From assembly GCA_049322335.1 (NCBI GenBank), contig JBMORL010000113.1, forward strand, positions 1 through 57,549: DNA of 57,549 nt. Reading direction: 5' to 3'. The translations under genes and the position numbers were made by a program. Positions 52,258 through 57,549 of the stretch are shown here, in pieces (position 1 is the first letter of the stretch; every line of letters begins with the position of its first letter). The notes beneath the pieces were generated by a model. It saw only the letters and a program-made list of their open reading frames with translations. It was not told the DNA's origin and searched no databases. Origin of the DNA: JBMORL01 sp049322335. GTDB lineage: Bacteria; Bacteroidota; Bacteroidia; Flavobacteriales_D; UBA2798.

Positions 52258-52346
52258 TCACCCCCTTGCTCCGCCAAAGCGCTTCGCAAAGGCGAGCCGA
52301 CCCCCTCTCTCACGCGATGACGCGTGACAAGCGCGAGAGGGAGAGG
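52258..52346. repeat. Palindromic element between groES and groEL
   Basis: A G/C-rich insert with nested inverted repeats CGCC-aaa-GCG-ctt-CGC-aaa-GGCG and CCTCTCtcaCGCG...CGCGAGAGGGAGAGG. It resembles the interspersed elements elsewhere in the window and could affect transcript stability between the two genes. Confidence 0.6.
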
Positions 52347-52396
52347 AATACGAAATAACATAAAAAATAAAATAAAAAACATAAAACATTCAAACT

Positions 52397-54028
52397 ATGG
52401 CAAAAGATATCACATTTGACAATGAATCGCGTGAGCAACTGAAAAAAGGAGTTGACACGCTGGCCAATGCAGTGAAAGTTACACTGGGGCCAAAAGGACG
52501 TAACGTTGTAATCGATAAAAAATTCGGTGCACCACACGTTACCAAAGACGGAGTTACCGTTGCCAAAGAAATCGAGCTTTCAGATCCCATTGCCAATATG
52601 GGAGCGCAAATGCTGAAAGAAGTAGCCTCTAAAACCGCAGATGTAGCCGGTGACGGAACTACTACTGCTACTGTTCTGGCACAAGCTATTGTTACTGCCG
52701 GATTAAAAAACGTAGCTGCCGGTGCCAATCCTATGGATCTTAAACGCGGAATTGAAAAAGCCGTGACAGCCGTTGTTGCCGAATTGAAAAAACAATCGCA
52801 GAATGTGGGTGACGACAATAAAAAAATCCTGCAGGTAGCAAGTATTTCTGCCAACAATGACGAAACTATCGGAAAACTGATTGCAGAAGCAATGCAAAAA
52901 GTAGGAAAAGAAGGTGTGATTACCGTTGAAGAAGCCAAAGGAACAGAAACCGAAGTGAAAACGGTAGAAGGAATGCAGTTCGACCGTGGCTACCTTTCTC
53001 CTTATTTTGTTACGAATGCCGAGAAAATGATCGCTGACCTGGAAAAGCCTTATATTTTAATTACGGACAAGAAAATATCTTCGATGAAAGATATTCTTCC
53101 TGTATTGGAAAAAGTAGCACAACAGGGAAGACAAATGCTGATCATCGCAGAAGATGTAGATGGGGAAGCCCTCGCTACGTTAGTCGTTAACAAACTGCGT
53201 GGAGCATTAAAAATTGCTGCAGTAAAAGCTCCGGGTTTCGGTGACCGCAGAAAAGCTATGCTCGAAGATATCGCTATTCTCACAGGAGGAAATGTGATCA
53301 GCGAAGAGCAGGGTTACAAACTGGAGAATGCAGACATCTCTCACCTGGGAGAGTGCGAAAAGATAACCATCGACAAAGACAATACTACTATTGTAAACGG
53401 AAAAGGCACCAAAGACCAGATCAAAGCGCGTGTCAACCAGATCAAAGCGCAGATGGAAACTACTACTTCCGATTATGACAAGGAAAAACTCCAGGAGCGT
53501 TTGGCTAAACTGAGTGGCGGAGTAGCCGTTCTTTATATTGGCGCTGCTACCGAAGTAGAAATGAAAGAAAAGAAAGACCGCGTTGATGATGCCTTACACG
53601 CTACGCGTGCTGCCGTAGAAGAAGGAATTGTTGCCGGTGGAGGAACCGCTTATATCCGCTCCATTCCCGCTCTTGATAAAGTAAAAACAGAAAACGAAGA
53701 CGAAAAAACCGGTGTGGATATTATCCGTAAGTCACTGGAATCGCCATTGAGACAAATAGTGGAAAATGGCGGACTGGAAGGATCGGTAATCGTAAATAAA
53801 GTAAAGGAAGGAAAAGATGATTTTGGTTATAACGCTTCCACCGAAACGTATGAGAATCTTTTCAAGTCGGGCGTGATTGATCCCACAAAGGTAACCCGCG
53901 TAGCGTTAGAGAATGCCGCTTCCATTGCAGCCATGATCCTTACCACCGAGTGTGTGCTCAGCGAGAAAAAAGAAAAGAAACCCGCTACTCCAGCCATGCC
54001 CGGAGGAGGAATGGAAGACATGTATTAA
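52397..54028 (+). CDS. groL: Chaperonin GroEL
   Basis: A protein of 543 residues, full length. VTLGPKGRNVVIDK, the ATP-site motif VAGDGTTTATVLAQAI, the apical region and AAVEEGIVAGGGTAY are intact. The C-terminus PAMPGGGMEDMY is the short Gly/Met tail of the class. It refolds proteins with GroES. Confidence 0.98.
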   Translation: MAKDITFDNESREQLKKGVDTLANAVKVTLGPKGRNVVIDKKFGAPHVTKDGVTVAKEIELSDPIANMGAQMLKEVASKTADVAGDGTTTATVLAQAIVTAGLKNVAAGANPMDLKRGIEKAVTAVVAELKKQSQNVGDDNKKILQVASISANNDETIGKLIAEAMQKVGKEGVITVEEAKGTETEVKTVEGMQFDRGYLSPYFVTNAEKMIADLEKPYILITDKKISSMKDILPVLEKVAQQGRQMLIIAEDVDGEALATLVVNKLRGALKIAAVKAPGFGDRRKAMLEDIAILTGGNVISEEQGYKLENADISHLGECEKITIDKDNTTIVNGKGTKDQIKARVNQIKAQMETTTSDYDKEKLQERLAKLSGGVAVLYIGAATEVEMKEKKDRVDDALHATRAAVEEGIVAGGGTAYIRSIPALDKVKTENEDEKTGVDIIRKSLESPLRQIVENGGLEGSVIVNKVKEGKDDFGYNASTETYENLFKSGVIDPTKVTRVALENAASIAAMILTTECVLSEKKEKKPATPAMPGGGMEDMY

Positions 54029-54048
54029 TTTGAGATTTATAATTTCGG

Positions 54049-54081
54049 AATCCCCTCTGAAAAACAGAGGGGATTTTTTTT
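54049..54081 (+). terminator. Rho-independent terminator of groEL
   Basis: AATCCCCTCTG-aaaaa-CAGAGGGGATT followed by eight T residues. Confidence 0.93.
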
Positions 54082-54115
54082 GAATTGTAGACTACTTTTA
54101 GCGGCCTCCTGTTAA

Positions 54116-54922
54116 ATGACAATAAAACCGGCCGATTTCCGTTTTTACCCTGTGAAAAACAAACTCCTTATCCTTCTTTTTGGAATTTCTTCTTTTTCTG
54201 CGTTATCGCAGAACGATTCCCTCCCTCCCCTGCTCTCTTCGAAACATAACCTGGTGATGGCTACTTTTCCCACTATAGAAACAGCGTTTTATTACAAACA
54301 CCGAATCAAAAAAACATGGATCACAGCCGGCATTGATTTTTTTACCTACCGGAAACCCGATGCGCTGGATATTGAGTTTTATTATCCCTTTCAGCTTACC
54401 GACACCACTATCATTTACCGTTCGGATACCGATAGTAATAAATCGCAGGTAGCTTACTCGATCGGTATAGAAACAAAAATCAGGTCGTTTTTTGAGCGGG
54501 TGAAGGGCAGGTCAGTAAAAATTACCAAAGCGGGAATTGATTTTTCGCTGGGTAAATATGAAACCGGTTATTCTTACGGGGAAGGATATGTGAAATACAT
54601 TAAAGACTCAGCAGGAACTATGTATTACCTCGATGAAAACAACAACCCGGTGACGAATGACGATGACGCAAAAACCTATACCAGTTTTACAGCCATTTCA
54701 GACTGGAAATACCGCGTTTATGGTGCTACGCCTTATGTGAGTCTTGATTTTACAGGCAAAAAACTACCTCTTTCCTTCGGGATAAAGCTGGCCTACTGGT
54801 TTCGTTATCACCAGCAAACCTCCGCGGTTTTAAACGACCCGCTTAACCGTTTGCCGGCACAAAAGGAAAATTTCTGGAGCCACGGATGGATGATGTATCT
54901 TACTGCGGGTGTGTTATTTTGA
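54116..54922 (+). CDS. Secreted or outer-membrane protein of unknown function
   Basis: A protein of 268 residues from the ATG at 54116. A GTG at 54152 (before KNKLLILLFGISSFSALSQ) is a possible alternative start that gives a more usual signal peptide. The mature chain has long amphipathic strands with many aromatics (WITAGIDFFTYRKPDALDIEFYYPF, YVSLDFTGKKLPLSFGIKLAYWFRYH) and ends MYLTAGVLF, as outer-membrane barrels do. No family recognised. Confidence 0.6.
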   Translation: MTIKPADFRFYPVKNKLLILLFGISSFSALSQNDSLPPLLSSKHNLVMATFPTIETAFYYKHRIKKTWITAGIDFFTYRKPDALDIEFYYPFQLTDTTIIYRSDTDSNKSQVAYSIGIETKIRSFFERVKGRSVKITKAGIDFSLGKYETGYSYGEGYVKYIKDSAGTMYYLDENNNPVTNDDDAKTYTSFTAISDWKYRVYGATPYVSLDFTGKKLPLSFGIKLAYWFRYHQQTSAVLNDPLNRLPAQKENFWSHGWMMYLTAGVLF

Positions 54923-54955
54923 GATTTTTTTGTAATTTAGGCTACCATTAAACTC

Positions 54956-55483
54956 ATGAGCAAAAATAGTAAGGGGCCATTTTTTTTGATTTTTGCTTTT
55001 AGCCTCCGGGGGGAAGTTAAACTGACAATAACAACCATTTCACATTTAACTTATTCAGCAAAACTGCCGCTGCTCCTGCTACTGCCACTCCTTCTTTTCT
55101 CCTGCAAAAAATACGAAGAAGGCGATAACTTTACCATTCATTCCAAAAAAAGGCGGCTGGAAAACCGGTGGAAGATACAGGAACAACTGGTAAATGGTTC
55201 TCCTGCCACATTCGGAAATTTTATCCGTTATTATGAATTTTTCAAAAACGGAAAATACGAATTTGAATACGACAACAACGGATCAACTGTTGTCACCGGA
55301 TCATGGGATTTTTATGATCACAAAAAATCCATCATTATTCATACGCCCGCCTGGTATTACAGGCAATACATTTTCTCCGAGACTTATGACACCCTTCGAA
55401 TTAAAAAACTGGAAAAGGATGCATTGTGGCTGCAGGAAGGATCAGATAGTTATGTGGTGGAAACAAAATATATTCCTTATTGA
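54956..55483 (+). CDS. Putative lipoprotein, start uncertain
   Basis: A protein of 175 residues from the ATG at 54956, but the lipoprotein signal (KLPLLLLLPLLLFSC, Cys near residue 50) lies unusually far in, so a later non-ATG start is possible. The mature part (RLENRWKIQEQLVNG, YYEFFKNGKYEFEYDNNGS, GSWDFYDHKKSIIIHTP) has the lipocalin-like pattern common in Bacteroidota lipoproteins of about 120 residues. The stop shares a base with the start of the next gene (TGATG), so the two are coupled. Confidence 0.6.
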   Translation: MSKNSKGPFFLIFAFSLRGEVKLTITTISHLTYSAKLPLLLLLPLLLFSCKKYEEGDNFTIHSKKRRLENRWKIQEQLVNGSPATFGNFIRYYEFFKNGKYEFEYDNNGSTVVTGSWDFYDHKKSIIIHTPAWYYRQYIFSETYDTLRIKKLEKDALWLQEGSDSYVVETKYIPY

Positions 55484-57030
55484 TGAAAAAATATTTTCTT
55501 TTTCTTTTTATCTTATCACAGCTGAATGTAAATTCTCAGATGGTTGTGGATGGACATGCAATAAGTGAACGATATTTTATTTTTAATTCATATGTAAATA
55601 ATTTCATCTCGGGAGAAATTGAAAGTATTGAAGCATCTGAGCCAGGAAGCAGAGAAAATCATACTAAATTTTTCAGAAACTGTTATAAAGATCCAACTTG
55701 TTCAATTCCTTTCGATTTTTTAATGGGGGAGGATGAGAATTGGGTAATTAGAACATGGTACGAATTAAATTTAGATGACAAAGAAAACAAAATTTTAAAG
55801 TATTATGCAAGACCAAATATCAGGCAAAATGACACCGATACTGCCACATCTAATTATTATTTTGGTCCGGATTATGGGCGAATTCAAATTATAGACACTA
55901 TACTCAGAGATATTTCATTACAATACCTTACTATTTATGAAAAAGATGATTTTAACAATTGGATCAGAGACGGAAGAGAAAAAAATATGTCTGATTCAAT
56001 AAAAGGAAAAATTACTCATTTAAGGCTAAAGGTTGATTGGAATTACGAAAAGCATACTGGAAAATTTAAAGCATATCCTGTTGGCCTGGGACTTTGTGCC
56101 CGTGATACCAAAGGAAAAATAACTGAAGTTTGCTGGTTGTATTTTCCTGAAGTAAGATGGAGTATTCACAGTAATTATTATTATTTAAAAGAACATGCCG
56201 GGAATTTTTATGATTACTTTGTAAATCGTTATTGGAAAGGGAAAATAATCAAGTCTGTTAAAATGATGGACAACATTGCTTCGTATATGATTACCGAAGA
56301 ATATCAACCCTATACGGATGACCAGAATGAGTTAGTGGCATTATTGGAAATTGAATTGCTTAAAGATGAAATACGCTATGCCGGAAAAGAGAAGGTAAAT
56401 GAAACTGTTTCGTTTACTGATCAATATGGCGGCACAATTAACGGAACCCTTACAGACGGTTTTATGTATGGAGAATGGAAAAGAACAAATGAAAAGGGAA
56501 AAACAATTCTCACTGTTTCTTTTTTATCCGATATCGTACATGGCGATTATTCATCGTGGTGGCCGAACGGAAAATTGAAAGAAAGAGGCACATTTTATCA
56601 GGGAAAGAAATCGGGTAACTGGAAATACTACAACGAAAAAGGAATATTGATATCAGACCATAACTATAGAAACGGCTGGCTGGAAGGATCGCAAAAAACA
56701 TATTACACATCCGGAAAGAAACATAAAGAATATAATTATTCCGGGTTTCTCATCAATGGGGTTTATAACCGATTTTATGAAGATGGTTTGCAAATGCACT
56801 CCGGCATGATAAAAGACGGATATATTTATGGGGAATGGGAATATAATATACGGGTGAACGAAGAATTTCAAAAAATTGCAAATCAATACTCCAAACACCT
56901 CGAAAAAATAACTCCGGAAGCATTAAAAGATGGTATAATTTCTTTTAAAGCCATGCATCATCACGTAAAGGAAACCGTTTTATGGCATGGATTTGAAATA
57001 AGATCTGAAATTATCGGAAAGATTGAATAA
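55483..57030 (+). CDS. Secreted protein with MORN/YwqK-like repeats
   Basis: The ATG at 55483 (515 residues) overlaps the upstream stop by one base. A signal peptide (YFLFLFILSQLNVNSQ) is followed by a unique domain of about 300 residues, then from about 320 repeats of the form GxxxGxWxxYxxxGKxxxxxxY (MYGEWKRTNEKGK, HGDYSSWWPNGKLKERGTFYQGKKSGNWKYYNEKG, LEGSQKTYYTSGKKHKEYNY in separate segments). These are the MORN-like repeats annotated in YwqK-type proteins. A surface or periplasmic binding role is possible. No sorting domain is seen. Confidence 0.7.
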   Translation: MKKYFLFLFILSQLNVNSQMVVDGHAISERYFIFNSYVNNFISGEIESIEASEPGSRENHTKFFRNCYKDPTCSIPFDFLMGEDENWVIRTWYELNLDDKENKILKYYARPNIRQNDTDTATSNYYFGPDYGRIQIIDTILRDISLQYLTIYEKDDFNNWIRDGREKNMSDSIKGKITHLRLKVDWNYEKHTGKFKAYPVGLGLCARDTKGKITEVCWLYFPEVRWSIHSNYYYLKEHAGNFYDYFVNRYWKGKIIKSVKMMDNIASYMITEEYQPYTDDQNELVALLEIELLKDEIRYAGKEKVNETVSFTDQYGGTINGTLTDGFMYGEWKRTNEKGKTILTVSFLSDIVHGDYSSWWPNGKLKERGTFYQGKKSGNWKYYNEKGILISDHNYRNGWLEGSQKTYYTSGKKHKEYNYSGFLINGVYNRFYEDGLQMHSGMIKDGYIYGEWEYNIRVNEEFQKIANQYSKHLEKITPEALKDGIISFKAMHHHVKETVLWHGFEIRSEIIGKIE

Positions 57031-57079
57031 ATACTGTTTTTACTCACGACTTATGGCTCTTGCCTTTTGCCTCAATTTA

Positions 57080-57549
57080 TCAAATCCTGTCCTTCGAATT
57101 TTTAAGCACCTGGTACAAAAGATCTCTTGCGCGGAATAATTGTGCTTTTACGGTTCCGAGAGGAAGGTCGAGTTGTTCGGCAATTTCTTCGTAGGCGAGT
57201 TGCTGGAAATAGCGCATTTCTATCAGCTGGCGGTAACGTGGTTTTAGTTTTTGAACTACTTCACGCATCAGTTTTTCTTTCTGTTCCTTGATGGCCATTT
57301 CTTCCGGATCGAGCGACTCGGATTTCAGGTCCATATACATTTCATCGCCATCATCTCCTGCAAAAGCAGTATCGATAGACATGGTGTTTTTCTTTTTCTT
57401 GCGGATGAAATCGATGCAATTGTTGGAAGCAATTTTAAACAACCACGTGCTGAATGCAAAATTGGGTGTATATAAATGCAGCCGGTTAAATGCTTTTCCG
57501 AATGCTTCGATGGTGAGATCGTCTGCATCATCTTTGTTATTCACCATTT
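57080..57549 (-). CDS. ECF-type RNA polymerase sigma factor (N-terminus outside window)
   Basis: At least 155 residues are visible; the frame is open at the window edge and homologues have about 20-40 more N-terminal residues, so the first ATG seen (57547) is probably internal. Sigma region 2 is present (NKDDADDLTIEAFGKAFNRLH, FSTWLFKIASNNCIDFIRKKKK in separate segments), as is region 4 (YRQLIEMRYFQQLAYEEIAEQL, GTVKAQLFRARDLL). It directs a subset of promoters, likely envelope-related. No anti-sigma gene is visible in the window. Confidence 0.9.
   Translation of the reverse strand, partial: MVNNKDDADDLTIEAFGKAFNRLHLYTPNFAFSTWLFKIASNNCIDFIRKKKKNTMSIDTAFAGDDGDEMYMDLKSESLDPEEMAIKEQKEKLMREVVQKLKPRYRQLIEMRYFQQLAYEEIAEQLDLPLGTVKAQLFRARDLLYQVLKNSKDRI

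Noticed and set aside
52390..52938. Open frame of 182 codons antisense to groEL
   Set aside because: It mirrors the groEL codons (Ser/Ala/Phe-rich) and has no signal or domain of its own.

Overview
The window comes from a member of the Bacteroidota. The evidence is Bacteroidota-type promoters (TTTG, 18-21 bases, TAnnTTTG) in front of many genes, type IX secretion (T9SS) C-terminal sorting domains, SprB-type adhesin repeats, a type III glutamine synthetase, both a two-subunit methylmalonyl-CoA mutase and a fused IcmF-type mutase, and a groES-groEL pair whose GroEL ends in a Gly/Met tail. The genus cannot be told from the sequence. There is no IS element, integrase, prophage or CRISPR array.

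Layout. 1-6669 (minus strand): a surface/secreted protein block with a Kelch + SprB protein (C-terminus beyond the window), a DUF4907-type lipoprotein, a seven-repeat protein with a T9SS tail, and a beta-helix + SprB + T9SS-tail protein. 6842-8389: a large helical-repeat protein of unknown role behind a near-consensus promoter. 8528-8780: tRNA-Ser(GCT) and two broken tandem copies of its 5' half. 8970-14688: a family-5 solute-binding lipoprotein and two enlarged ABC permeases with no ATPase gene beside them, then a SirB1/transglutaminase-like protein. 14740-17992: a beta-barrel protein, then an MscS-CorA-small repeat protein operon. 18131-23987: methylmalonyl-CoA mutase (two subunits) and glutamine synthetase III. 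24325-25405: two small envelope proteins.

25679-39123 (minus strand) is the most unusual part: 14 genes, 12 of them two-component signalling proteins. They comprise two hybrid histidine kinases (one soluble with five PAS-type domains, one membrane-bound), two free Hpt proteins, four free receivers, a sigma-54 (NtrC-type) activator, a LytTR-type regulator, and two receiver proteins tethered to the membrane by their own transmembrane helices (REC-TM-TM and REC-TM-TM-REC-TM). The remaining two are outer-membrane barrel proteins transcribed behind one of the receivers. Two units, the first gene at 39123 and the receiver/barrel unit at 27395, each have a sigma-54-like -24/-12 promoter and, upstream of it, palindromes of form TTTTCA-N3-TGAAAA whose centres lie 20 bp apart. 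I infer a self-contained multistep phosphorelay whose sigma-54 activator feeds back on the cluster and drives envelope genes.

39502-57549: an ArsR regulator with two AHSA1/SRPBCC proteins behind a promoter overlapped by an inverted repeat; a YjdF-like membrane protein; IcmF carrying an in-frame palindromic repeat; an AAA ATPase with an operator-like repeat array; a secreted propeller-like protein; a YbiT-type ABC-F protein; a small lipoprotein; a DoxX-like membrane protein; a coiled-coil protein with a C-terminal anchor; groES-groEL; three envelope proteins; and an ECF sigma factor cut by the window edge. Short interspersed palindromic elements recur at about 8.8, 43.4, 49.8 and 52.3 kb.
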